Part shown: piece after piece, positions 52,625-60,665 of the stretch
Numbering within the stretch: the stretch's first letter is position 1
Layout of the letters: the number at the start of each line of letters is the position of its first letter
Source: UBA7985 sp002711265
GTDB lineage: Bacteria > Pseudomonadota > Alphaproteobacteria > UBA7985
Reading direction: 5' to 3'
Assembly (NCBI GenBank): GCA_965660945.1
Contig: CBFIBS010000002.1
Span: forward strand, 252,053 to 316,052
Length of the DNA stretch: 64,000 bases
Program-made: the position numbers and the translations under genes
The notes under the pieces: model-generated
What the model was told of the DNA's origin: nothing
Database searches by the model: none
What the model saw: only the letters and a program-made list of their open reading frames with translations

Positions 52625-53394
52625 TGACCGCCCAGGGCGCCCGAAATCCGCCCCCCGGTCCCGCCGTCGAGGATGAGGCTGCCGGTGGCGAGGTCATAGA
52701 CCAGCCCGGCGCCCGAGAGCACCATATCGCCCTGCTGAACCACCGCTGCGCCGTCAAGCCAGACTTTGGACGCAGCTTCGTCAAACCGCAGGCGTTCGGC
52801 CGCCGCGCGCCAGTCTGCGCCTTGCAGCGAGGCTGAGCCACTGGCTTCGATGCTTGCCAGCTGGGCGGCGTCGAGTGCGCCGGATCCGCTCTCGGCCGAC
52901 AGGCGAACTTCACCCCACTGCAGCACGAACGCGCCATCGAGGGTAAAGCGCTCGGCCCCGGTATCCAGCCGCAGCAGGCCGTCGGTGACGAGGCGACTGC
53001 CGTCGAACTGCAGCACCACACCGGGACCAGCCAGATCGACGTCACCGCTGTCCGGGCGGAGGGTCATAACAGCGGCGCGGGCTGTAACCAGCGGGCTGCG
53101 CACAAAAACACCACCCGAAGCCTCAACGCTGGAAACGGTGCGACCGGCCGCGCCCAACCGCGCCTCGACCGCATCGGCCAGCACTACCCAATCGCCGGCG
53201 ACCAGTTGCACCTCTCCAGTGGCGCGGTAACGGCCGGCGGCTGCGTCGAAAGCGATGCCCTCTTGCGCCGTCAGGTCGAAACCGCCGCTGGTCACGCGCG
53301 ACTGTGCCAGCGCCGACGATGTCAGCCCGGGCAGCACAGCGCCAAGCACGCTGAACAGCGCGCTGGTGAGAAGAGGAGACAGAGGCCTTTTCAT
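52621..53394 (-). CDS. lptA: LptA/OstA-like LPS transport periplasmic protein
   Basis: This 257-residue protein has a signal peptide ending SALAQ, then repeated OstA-type strands (GRYRATGEVQLVAGDWVVLAD, VFVRSPLVTARAAVM). LptA forms the periplasmic bridge for LPS. It is longer than the usual 160-200 residues. Position immediately before lptB supports the call, although sequence similarity to LptA is modest. Confidence 0.85.
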   Translation of the reverse strand: MKRPLSPLLTSALFSVLGAVLPGLTSSALAQSRVTSGGFDLTAQEGIAFDAAAGRYRATGEVQLVAGDWVVLADAVEARLGAAGRTVSSVEASGGVFVRSPLVTARAAVMTLRPDSGDVDLAGPGVVLQFDGSRLVTDGLLRLDTGAERFTLDGAFVLQWGEVRLSAESGSGALDAAQLASIEASGSASLQGADWRAAAERLRFDEAASKVWLDGAAVVQQGDMVLSGAGLVYDLATGSLILDGGTGGRISGALGGQ

Positions 53395-53430
53395 GCCGAA
53401 GACCTTAGCCCAGTCGCCCGGCAGAGACCA

Positions 53431-53787
53431 TTAACGACTGGTTGAGAGCTGCGCGGGGCCTTCCAGTGTAACCGAGGCACCATCGGGGTCGAGGATGGCA
53501 GCACCCTGCCCGCGCAGGACGGTTCCGTCAGGCCCGGTAAGCTCGACCGGCCCCTCCAGCCGGATCGCACCGTCGCCCCCGCCTGCCGCGAAGTCGGCGT
53601 CAGAGCTGCTTTCGCTCGGCGTGCCTGCCGTTGTCAGGACGGGTACGGCGCTGCCGCCGATTTCGGGGGCCCGGGTAAGAAAAGCGGCCGCTGCGATCCC
53701 GCAACACAGCAGGATCAGCACCAGCCGCGCGAGGCCGACCAGCCGACCCCGCAGCGTCGCGCGGCTTCGCGGTTCAGCTGTGGGCAA
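53431..53787 (-). CDS. short LptC-like protein
   Basis: This 118-residue protein has one N-terminal membrane helix (LVLILLCCGIAAAAFLTRAP), a Ser/Asp-rich linker and a short strand-rich part (IRLEGPVELTGPDGTVLRGQ). The place between rnd and lptA is that of lptC, the inner-membrane anchor that hands LPS to LptA. At 118 residues it is well below the roughly 190 of typical LptC, so most of the jelly-roll is missing or has diverged. It starts with TTG 53787 and overlaps rnd by 14 nt. The call rests mainly on context. Confidence 0.65.
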   Translation of the reverse strand: MPTAEPRSRATLRGRLVGLARLVLILLCCGIAAAAFLTRAPEIGGSAVPVLTTAGTPSESSSDADFAAGGGDGAIRLEGPVELTGPDGTVLRGQGAAILDPDGASVTLEGPAQLSTSR

Positions 53788-54445
53788 AGATATCGCGCTC
53801 GTCCCAGCCGAGCAGGTCGAGCTGGGCGCGGTAGGGCAGAAAATCGAAGCACTGCTGGGCCAGTTCAGTGCGGCCTTCGCGCTCCAGCAGTGCGTCGAGA
53901 TGCTCCTTCAGCGCGTGCAGGTGCAACACGTCAGAGGCGGCATAGTCGAGCTGCTCGGGCGTCAGGGTCGGCGCGCCCCAGTCGCTGGTCTGGTTGAACT
54001 TCGAGATTTCGACGCCGAGCATTTCCTTGCACAGATCGCGCAGGCCGTGGCGGTCGGTGGTGGTGCGGATCATGCGGCTGGCGAGCTTGGTGCAGTAGAC
54101 ATTGGTCATCAGCACGCCGAGGTAGGCGAAGACGCTGGCGATATCAAAGCGCGCGAAGTGCATGAGCTTGAGCCGCGCCGGATCGCCCAGCTGCCGACAC
54201 AGGTTCGGCGCCAGCGCAGACGCAGACGCAGACGCCGAAGCCGCCGCCCCGGCGAAGGGCGCGGTTCCGGCCCTGTCGCGCTGGGGCATCTGCACGAGGT
54301 GCGCGTCGCCCTTGCCGTCGCTGACCTGCACCAGACACAGCCGGTCGCGGGTCAGGTTCAGCCCCATGGTTTCGGTATCGATGGCGATGACCGGTCCCAG
54401 ATCAACGTCGTCGGGCAGGTCTGCCTGATGCAGGAAGTTCGCCAT
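53774..54445 (-). CDS. rnd: ribonuclease D (short form, 3'-5' exonuclease)
   Basis: This 223-residue DEDDy exonuclease keeps IAIDTETMGLNL, MHFARFDIASVF, GLRDLCKEMLG and the Y-x3-D motif DYAASDVLHL. It trims RNA 3' ends; the HRDC domains of full RNase D are absent, as is common for the short alphaproteobacterial form. An Ala/Ser insertion (AGAAASASASASALAP) follows the first beta part and is encoded partly by a GCAGAC triplicate. ATG 54445 follows AAGAGG. Confidence 0.9.
   Translation of the reverse strand: MANFLHQADLPDDVDLGPVIAIDTETMGLNLTRDRLCLVQVSDGKGDAHLVQMPQRDRAGTAPFAGAAASASASASALAPNLCRQLGDPARLKLMHFARFDIASVFAYLGVLMTNVYCTKLASRMIRTTTDRHGLRDLCKEMLGVEISKFNQTSDWGAPTLTPEQLDYAASDVLHLHALKEHLDALLEREGRTELAQQCFDFLPYRAQLDLLGWDERDIFAHS
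54216..54233. repeat. GCAGAC hexanucleotide repeat (three copies) inside rnd
   Basis: Three perfect copies of GCAGAC encode part of the Ser/Ala insertion in RNase D. The length is a multiple of three, so copy-number changes would keep the frame. Confidence 0.65.
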
Positions 54446-54706
54446 GACAACCCTCTTCGTGGCTTCGGGGAAAGGCGCAACCGGCGGCGCCGTCTGAAAG
54501 GCAGTGTGCCTGCCTATAGAGGCTTGGGGCAAGGGTCAAGCACGCCGCCGCTTGCATCAATTATGGGTCTGGGCAGCAACAGAGCGGGAATGAGGGCTTG
54601 ACCGCGCGCTTAAACTGGGTTGCCTCAGACAGGACAATGAACCCTCGCGGACGACGCCCCGGAAACCCGGCATCCGTCACCGCGCGTTGACAGAAAGACG
54701 AGTAGC

Positions 54707-55642
54707 ATGATCGGTCGCGCAGATATCGAAGCCGCCTACCAGCGGATCGCCCCCTACATCCGGCGGACACCGGTGATGCAGATGGACGCTGATGCGCTTG
54801 GACTTGGCTATCCGGTTACCTTCAAGATGGAACACCTGCAGGCAACGGGTTCGTTCAAGCTCCGGGGCGCCTTCAACAATCTGCTGACCAGCGAACTCAG
54901 CGAGGCCGGTGTCGTGGCCACCTCGGGCGGCAACCACGGCGCCGGTGTCGCCTACGCCGCGACAGCGCTCGGCATCCCCTCGACCATTTACGTCCCAGCG
55001 GCGATCGCAGCCGAGGTCAAGCTTCGCCGCATGCGTGGCTTCGGGGCCGAAGTCGTGGCCGTTCCCGACCCGGTGAGCGATGCCTACGTCGTGTGCCTGG
55101 CCCACGCCGCCCGCACCGGCGCACTGGAAATCCACCCCTTTGACTCCGATGCTACGCTGGCCGGACAGGGCACGGTCGGCCTTGAATTGTCGGCACAGGC
55201 CGAGATTGACACCCTGCTGGTGTCGGTGGGCGGCGGTGGGCTGATCGGCGGCGTCCTCTGCCACTATCAGGACGATCTGCGCATCATCGCGGTCGAGACC
55301 GAGCTGACGGCATCCATGGCGCCGAGCCGGGAGAAAGGCGAGCAGGTCACGATCATGCCGGGCGGGATCTCTGCCAGCGGCCTGGGGGCCAGCGCCATAG
55401 GCGACCGCGGCTGGGCAGCAGCACAGAAGTGGCTCGACGGTCATGCCGTTGTCTCCGACGCCGACACGTTCGAGGCCCAGCGGCGGCTGTGGGATGCCAG
55501 CCGGATTGTGGTCGAGCCCAGCGCGGCGACCGCCCTCGCGGCCCTGACCTCGGGCGCCTATGTCCCGGAAAAGGACGAGCGGGTTGCTGTCCTTCTGTGC
55601 GGGGCCAACGCCGAACCCGACTGGTTCATGAACGAGGCCTGA
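54707..55642 (+). CDS. threonine/serine dehydratase-like PLP enzyme
   Basis: This 311-residue fold-type II PLP enzyme has the Schiff-base lysine in GSFKLRGAFNN, the SGGNHGAGVAYAA loop and the phosphate-binding SVGGGGLIGG. It lacks the C-terminal ACT regulatory domain of biosynthetic IlvA, so a catabolic threonine or serine dehydratase, or a racemase or 3-hydroxyaspartate-type role, fits better. The substrate is not set by sequence. Confidence 0.9.
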   Translation: MIGRADIEAAYQRIAPYIRRTPVMQMDADALGLGYPVTFKMEHLQATGSFKLRGAFNNLLTSELSEAGVVATSGGNHGAGVAYAATALGIPSTIYVPAAIAAEVKLRRMRGFGAEVVAVPDPVSDAYVVCLAHAARTGALEIHPFDSDATLAGQGTVGLELSAQAEIDTLLVSVGGGGLIGGVLCHYQDDLRIIAVETELTASMAPSREKGEQVTIMPGGISASGLGASAIGDRGWAAAQKWLDGHAVVSDADTFEAQRRLWDASRIVVEPSAATALAALTSGAYVPEKDERVAVLLCGANAEPDWFMNEA

Positions 55643-55665
55643 AACCCGGGGCGAGGCGCTAAGAT

Positions 55666-55691
55666 CGGGGGATATCTTCCGCTATCCCCCG
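55666..55691 (+). terminator. hairpin after the dehydratase gene
   Basis: CGGGGGATA, an 8-nt loop and TATCCCCCG form a perfect 9-bp stem about 24 nt past the stop. No T-run follows, so it is at best a weak terminator. Another stem, AGTCGCT/AGCGACT (55731-55753), lies upstream of the next gene. Confidence 0.5.
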
Positions 55692-55792
55692 GCAGGGGAA
55701 TAAGCTAATCTGGTCGCATAATGAGGCAAAAGTCGCTTCATGTGCGAGCGACTAGGTTGCAATCGCCCCACTTGACCGTCCGGAGAGAGCCG

Positions 55793-56311
55793 ATGCGGAA
55801 AATGAGCCGAAACGCCAAAGTCCTGACCACCCTGGTTGTGCTGGTTTTTGCCGGAGCCATCGCCGCCGCGCCCGACACCGCCGAAGACGTGCTGGTGGGC
55901 TGGTTGGAAGACAATGACTGCAGCCTGACCTTCGACGACTACATCGACCGCAGTTTGTCAGTCGAAGGCTTCGCCCCCATCGACATGAAAAATGCCATGG
56001 ACTCTATGATCGAGGAGGGCGGGCTCCGCCGCGACGTGGACGGCAATCTGGTGCTGGTCAGCGGTAATCTTTGTGAGGGAACCGCGGTCGCAGAGCCGGA
56101 AATCCTAACCGGTACCCCCGAACAAATCCTGGTGACGATCTTCGAGGAGAACGGCTGCGACATCAGCCCGCGCACCCTGATCGAAACTGCAATGGCACAG
56201 GGCCTGACCCGGGCTGACATCGACGAGGCCGGCGAAGGCCTCGACGACCAGGGGGCGTTTGTGAACAGTGAAGTCGGTCTGCGGCTGGTCATCGGGCCGG
56301 TTTGCCGCTGA
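55793..56311 (+). CDS. secreted protein made of two tandem repeats
   Basis: This 172-residue protein has a signal peptide (VLTTLVVLVFAGAIAAA) and two homologous units: residues 29-94 and 108-171. Each runs T-x-E-(D/Q)-(V/I)-L-V, E-(D/E)-N-x-C, a helical segment and L-V-x-G-x-(L/V)-C. Each unit has an early and a terminal Cys (C43/C94 and C122/C171), suggesting one disulfide per domain. No family was recognised. GGAGAG precedes ATG 55793. It is predicted periplasmic. Confidence 0.72.
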   Translation: MRKMSRNAKVLTTLVVLVFAGAIAAAPDTAEDVLVGWLEDNDCSLTFDDYIDRSLSVEGFAPIDMKNAMDSMIEEGGLRRDVDGNLVLVSGNLCEGTAVAEPEILTGTPEQILVTIFEENGCDISPRTLIETAMAQGLTRADIDEAGEGLDDQGAFVNSEVGLRLVIGPVCR

Positions 56312-56365
56312 CAACGGACAACTCCCGCTGAGAACCCGCTCAAGAAGCAAGGTCCCGAGCCGCCC

Positions 56366-57250
56366 CTAGCGCCCCACAGAAAGCACGTGGATCTCGCCGT
56401 TAAACACCGCCGCACCGGCGTCGGCGAAACGGTTACGGTCGACCAGCTGCCAGCCGGCAAAGTCATTGGTCTTTAGGGTAAAGCCGGTGCCGACAAAAAA
56501 GACTTCGCCCTCGTGCTCGATCATATTGCCTAGCCAAGCCCCGCCCTCGAAGAACAGATTTTCCTGCCGCTCAAAGGTGAGCCCGTCCTGCGACGTCGCG
56601 TAGAAGCCAACGCCAATATTGGTGTGATCGGGCGAAATAAGGTGCCAGAGGCCATCGAAGAAGATCACGCTGCAGTCGTTGATAGGGCCATCATCGAGCT
56701 TGATACGGTCACCCGGCTCAATCCGGAAAAACACGCCGTCGTCACTGATGGCTGAGCCGATGCTGAAATCTCGTACAGGGGGCCGAGCTGCACTGTTGTT
56801 GCGGGTGAAGTACATCCGGTAGCGCCCGTCATCGAGCCGAACCAGCGCCGGGTCGAAGGGATACTTGTGCCGGTCCCGGCTGCTAAAGTCAGCGTCGAAG
56901 GTCACGATCTGCGGCGATGTCCAACGGCCGTCAATGAGGTCGCTGTAGCCGATGTGGTCGAAGAAACGAATGGTGCTTTCATCGGTTGGCGCCCACTGGA
57001 AATAGGCGCGAAGCCCCTCTTCAACCTTGATCAGGGCGGGGACACCCGCCTGATCCACCGCGAGGCTACGGCTGCGGTCATCGATTTTGAAGCCACGACT
57101 GGCCTTGCCCGTAACCCACTGCAGGTTTGTCTTCCATGGCCCGTTGGCAGACAGGTTGCGTGGCATCTTGTGATCAGCGCTAGCGGTCATTGGCGTTAGT
57201 GCAGTAGCCATCAGCAGGTAGACCGTGGCTCCAATAATCCGAAAGTTCAT
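56366..57250 (-). CDS. secreted beta-propeller-like protein, GH43-like fold
   Basis: This 294-residue protein has a signal peptide (ATVYLLMATALTPMTASA) and repeated blades with propeller motifs such as FDPALVRLDDGRYRMYFTRN, GSAISDDGVFFRI and GFYATSQDGLTFERQENLF. These resemble the five-bladed propellers of GH43/GH32/DUF-type glycosidases. Catalytic acids cannot be assigned with confidence. ATG 57250 is preferred over 57256 on spacing to GAGGA. It stands alone, so its substrate is unknown. Confidence 0.78.
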   Translation of the reverse strand: MNFRIIGATVYLLMATALTPMTASADHKMPRNLSANGPWKTNLQWVTGKASRGFKIDDRSRSLAVDQAGVPALIKVEEGLRAYFQWAPTDESTIRFFDHIGYSDLIDGRWTSPQIVTFDADFSSRDRHKYPFDPALVRLDDGRYRMYFTRNNSAARPPVRDFSIGSAISDDGVFFRIEPGDRIKLDDGPINDCSVIFFDGLWHLISPDHTNIGVGFYATSQDGLTFERQENLFFEGGAWLGNMIEHEGEVFFVGTGFTLKTNDFAGWQLVDRNRFADAGAAVFNGEIHVLSVGR

Positions 57251-57340
57251 GACCATTTTCCTCGTTCACGGCAGTCCGTGCGCTGAGATTAGCATAATTT
57301 ATGCAGCGCCTTCAGGTCGACTTTTGGTTGAGCTCTACCC

Positions 57341-57721
57341 TCACCCCAGCACCGCCATCGCCACCAGCTGGAACCGGCACGCGCCGGGCAGATCGACCTC
57401 GTGCGCCTGCCGCGCCGGGCGCTGCATGGGGTCCGGCCACAGCCGTTCCCAGTGCACATTCGCCGTCGGTCGGTCCTGCCGGTCGGCGAAGTAGAGGTCG
57501 ACCTTGACCACGTCCTGCAGCTCTGCGCCGCCCTCGGCCAGGATCGCGGGCAGCTGCTCGAAGGCCAGCCGGATCTGCTCGGCCGTCTCCGGCGCATAGT
57601 CACCGGTTGCCGGATCCTTACCCAGCACCCCGGACGTTAGCAGCACCCCCCGGTGCACTGCCGCGTTGGGCACGGGGTTCAGGTGTTGGGCCGCGCCCTT
57701 GGCGTAGATCGAGCGAACCAT
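57341..57721 (-). CDS. RidA/YjgF/YER057c/UK114-family protein
   Basis: This 126-residue protein has the RidA pattern RGVLLTSGVLGKDPATG, AGGAELQDVVKVDLYFADRQ and CRFQLVAMAVLG near the C-terminus. RidA members deaminate reactive enamine/imine intermediates, and some act in aromatic catabolism. It follows the FAH-family gene directly (its ATG abuts the previous TGA), so the two are an operon. Confidence 0.9.
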   Translation of the reverse strand: MVRSIYAKGAAQHLNPVPNAAVHRGVLLTSGVLGKDPATGDYAPETAEQIRLAFEQLPAILAEGGAELQDVVKVDLYFADRQDRPTANVHWERLWPDPMQRPARQAHEVDLPGACRFQLVAMAVLG

Positions 57722-58708
57722 TCAGGCTCCGCCCTTCTGGTGCCGGATCGGGTTTTCCAGCCGGCCAAGCGGGTCAATCTCGATCGAAATCGACCCCTGC
57801 TGCTGGCCGATCAGCACGCTCTTGTGCCCGCGGGGAAACTTGTCGTTGCCCTTGCCCGTGGTGCCGAAGCTGAGCAGGTCACCCGGGCGCAGGGTGAAGT
57901 GCTGGCTGGCTTCGGCGATGCAGCGCTGGATGGAAAAGCGATAGTTACCGGTGTGGTCCTGCGTGAAAACATCATCGTTGAGCCGCCCGGTAACGTGCAG
58001 GTCGTTGGGGTCGTCGATCTCATCCGCCGTGGTGATCCATGGCCCCATGGGGCCGAAGGTATCCGTGCCCTTGGACCGCGTGTGATAGACGAAGTAGGCG
58101 TCGGTATCTTCTTCCCCGTGCAGCCGCCGCCAGGTGTAGAACTCCGGCCGCGCCATATCCGGCGGGTAGGTTACGGCGATGCTGTCCTTCATGAATTTGA
58201 GGCCGTGGCTGGTGATGTCGTTGTGGATGAGGAAACCGAAGATCACGTCCAGCGCGTCTTCCTCCCGCACGTGCTTGGCGCGCTTGCCGATCACGGCGCA
58301 GACCTCGGGCTCGGGGATGACTGCGCCCCAGTCCGGGTCGACGATGATCTCCTTGCCTGAGCCGATCATGCACGAGGGCGGCTTGAGAAAGAAATTGGGG
58401 ACGCCGGGATCGACGTGGGCGTTGCGCATCAGCTCTCGGTTGTTGAAGGCGACGTTGAGGATCATCGACGGGTTGGGCAGCGGCGGCGCCCAGTCGATGG
58501 TCTCCGCAGCTTCGCCAGGCAGCGCGTCGGGGTCGAGGCGGTACAGCAGGTCGGGCTGCTGGTCGCAGGCCTGAACAAGACCGAGCACGTCGTTAATCCG
58601 GCCCAGCCCGGCGACCTCTGTCACGTCGGCGAGGGCGCGGACGGCGCCGTCAGCGCCTCGGACGATGGCCTGTTCCCGGCCATCAAGGATACGGGTGCCG
58701 AACTTCAT
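57722..58708 (-). CDS. fumarylacetoacetate hydrolase (FAH)-family protein
   Basis: This 328-residue protein carries the FAH fold motifs VIPEPEVCAVIGKRAKHVRE, FGFLIHNDITSHGLKF and LLSFGTTGKGNDKFPRG. FAH-family enzymes cleave C-C bonds or decarboxylate/isomerise intermediates after extradiol ring cleavage. The long frame to 58981 is a shadow; ATG 58708 is the start. The dioxygenase ends 7 nt before, so the three genes form one transcript. Confidence 0.92.
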   Translation of the reverse strand: MKFGTRILDGREQAIVRGADGAVRALADVTEVAGLGRINDVLGLVQACDQQPDLLYRLDPDALPGEAAETIDWAPPLPNPSMILNVAFNNRELMRNAHVDPGVPNFFLKPPSCMIGSGKEIIVDPDWGAVIPEPEVCAVIGKRAKHVREEDALDVIFGFLIHNDITSHGLKFMKDSIAVTYPPDMARPEFYTWRRLHGEEDTDAYFVYHTRSKGTDTFGPMGPWITTADEIDDPNDLHVTGRLNDDVFTQDHTGNYRFSIQRCIAEASQHFTLRPGDLLSFGTTGKGNDKFPRGHKSVLIGQQQGSISIEIDPLGRLENPIRHQKGGA

Positions 58709-58715
58709 GCTGCTC

Positions 58716-59723
58716 CTAGCTGTTGGCGAGAAAGTCCTCGAGGGTGACGGGCGGGGCATCGAGGGTCGGCGGGCTGACCGCGACGCCTTCGAATTCCGAG
58801 GCTTCGTAGAACCACTTCTTCGACGCCGGAAAGCCCCAGATCTGGGACCGCCGGGTATCGCTGAGGTCCCAGCGGGTCGGCGGGTGATCCTGATCGATGA
58901 CGTTGTAGTGGCTGGTGAAGGTCTCGACCCGGTGCCCGTCGGGGTCGCGGTAGTAGACGAAGAAGGCGTTGCCGATCCCATGCCGCCCCGGCGCCCGGTC
59001 CATGGTTTCCGCCAGCCCCAGTGACGCCATCACATCGGCACCGTGAATGACGTTGGCGATCTCCGGCGTGTGGTAGGCGAGGTGGTGAAGGCGCGGGCCA
59101 GCGCCGTTGGAATAGACCACGTCCTGGGTGTTGTTCTTGCGCTTGAGCCAGACACCCCAGAGCTCGTCGGAGCCGTCTGTCGCCGTGTACTCGGTTAGGC
59201 GGAAGCCAAGGTCGATATACCAGTCGTAGGCGGCCTGCACGTCGTGGGTCGCAACCTGCACGTGGTCGAGAAACACCAGTTTTCCACCCGCGTGGGTGTG
59301 GAAGTGGCGCATGCGGTTTTCCGGGCCGGGCATGGTGGCGGTGAACTCGACCGGCACGCCGACCGCGTCGACAACGCGCAGGGTCAGGCCCTGAAAGGGG
59401 CGCTCGACCCAAGCCGGGTTATCCCCCCGCGCCGACAGCCAGTCGAAGGCACGCCGCAGATCATCGTCGCTGAACATGCGGTAGCCGATGGCCCGAACCT
59501 GCCCGGGGCCGTCCCGGTCAACCTTGTCAAAACGCAATGAGTGGTGGGCGACTTCTTCGATAGCGCGCAGGCACAGATGCGCGTCACTGTGCTCGGTCAC
59601 CTCCAACCCGAGGCCGGACTCATAGAAATAGCGGGTGGCATCGAGATCGCGGCTGGTCAGCACCACGTGGCTCAGGCGGGTGATGTTGAACGGGACATCG
59701 GCGACAGGGTTGCTCAGCACCAT
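58716..59723 (-). CDS. type I extradiol ring-cleavage dioxygenase
   Basis: This 335-residue two-domain vicinal-oxygen-chelate enzyme has likely iron ligands H154 (FLDHVQVAT), H214 (RLHHLAYHT) and E267 (RVETFTSHYN), at spacing like homoprotocatechuate 2,3-dioxygenase. A tyrosine equivalent to the catalytic one sits in FVYYRDPDG. It opens a catechol ring next to the diol. The exact substrate is unknown, but the FAH and RidA partners suggest a homoprotocatechuate- or related meta-cleavage route. Confidence 0.92.
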   Translation of the reverse strand: MVLSNPVADVPFNITRLSHVVLTSRDLDATRYFYESGLGLEVTEHSDAHLCLRAIEEVAHHSLRFDKVDRDGPGQVRAIGYRMFSDDDLRRAFDWLSARGDNPAWVERPFQGLTLRVVDAVGVPVEFTATMPGPENRMRHFHTHAGGKLVFLDHVQVATHDVQAAYDWYIDLGFRLTEYTATDGSDELWGVWLKRKNNTQDVVYSNGAGPRLHHLAYHTPEIANVIHGADVMASLGLAETMDRAPGRHGIGNAFFVYYRDPDGHRVETFTSHYNVIDQDHPPTRWDLSDTRRSQIWGFPASKKWFYEASEFEGVAVSPPTLDAPPVTLEDFLANS

Positions 59724-59885
59724 GATTGTTTCCTCAACCCGCCGGCCCGCGGGCTCGGCATTACCGGCTCGACGCTACTTGAGCCTTCGGTGATGATCAA
59801 CCGCAGTCACTCTGGCAGACAGAAACAGGCTTATCGACAGCCGCAATCGCGGGCATGCTGGCTGGCAGCAAGCAGGACCAACGAA

Positions 59886-60665
59886 ATGCCGGATACCCTC
59901 AACTACAGCCTGATGATTGCGCCCAACGGGGCTCGGCGGACCACCGCTGACCATCCGGCACTGCCGGTAACGGCGGCCGACCTCGCCCGCACCGCGCGCG
60001 CCTGCCAGCTCGAGGGCGCGACGGCGGTTCACCTGCACGTACGCGACGACGCGCAGGGTCACAGCCTCGACCCCGACCGCTATCGGGACGCCATGGCCGC
60101 CATTGCCGAGCAGGCGCCGGGTCTGGGCCTCCAGATCACGACGGAAAGCGCCGGGCGCTACCAGCCGGCCGAGCAGCTTGCCTGCCTGCAGGCGCTCCGA
60201 CCCGCCGCCGCGAGCGTTGCGGTGCGGGAGATGGCGGCCGATCCGCAGGTCGCGCGGCGGGCCTATGCCTTCGCGGACGAGGCCGGGATCGAGCTGCAGC
60301 ACATCCTCTATACTCCGGCCTGTGTGGCGCAGCTGCAGGCATGGCGCCGCGACGGCCTCGTGCAGCCCACCCAGAACCGGGTGTTGCTGGTGCTGGGCCA
60401 GTATGTCCCACAACGAGACGCCAGACCCGATGACCTGCTCCCCCTGCTGACGGCACTGAAAACCGACCCGGCACGGGACAGCTGGCACGCCAGCGTCTGC
60501 GCCTTCGGCGCGCTGGAGCACCGCTGTCTGTCGGCGGCAAAGGCACAGGGACTGGGTGTTCGGCTCGGCTTCGAAAACAGCCTCTGTGACGAGGATGGCA
60601 GGCCGCACGTCGACAATGCGGCATCGCTGCGGGCCTTTCTGAACCGGGAGGATCGCCCGTCGTGA
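59886..60665 (+). CDS. BKACE (beta-keto acid cleavage) enzyme, DUF849 family
   Basis: This 259-residue TIM-barrel enzyme has the zinc motif HLHVRD (H49, H51) and GFENSLCDEDG near the C-terminus, typical of BKACE enzymes. They split a beta-keto acid with acetyl-CoA to give acetoacetate and a CoA ester. Substrate unknown. It overlaps the next gene by 4 nt (GTGA). It is divergent from the dioxygenase cluster, so both may be under one control region. Confidence 0.9.
   Translation: MPDTLNYSLMIAPNGARRTTADHPALPVTAADLARTARACQLEGATAVHLHVRDDAQGHSLDPDRYRDAMAAIAEQAPGLGLQITTESAGRYQPAEQLACLQALRPAAASVAVREMAADPQVARRAYAFADEAGIELQHILYTPACVAQLQAWRRDGLVQPTQNRVLLVLGQYVPQRDARPDDLLPLLTALKTDPARDSWHASVCAFGALEHRCLSAAKAQGLGVRLGFENSLCDEDGRPHVDNAASLRAFLNREDRPS

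Noticed and set aside
57722..58981. A 419-residue frame for the FAH-family protein
   Set aside because: The first 91 residues are low-complexity and overlap the dioxygenase gene in another frame. FAH similarity begins at ATG 58708.
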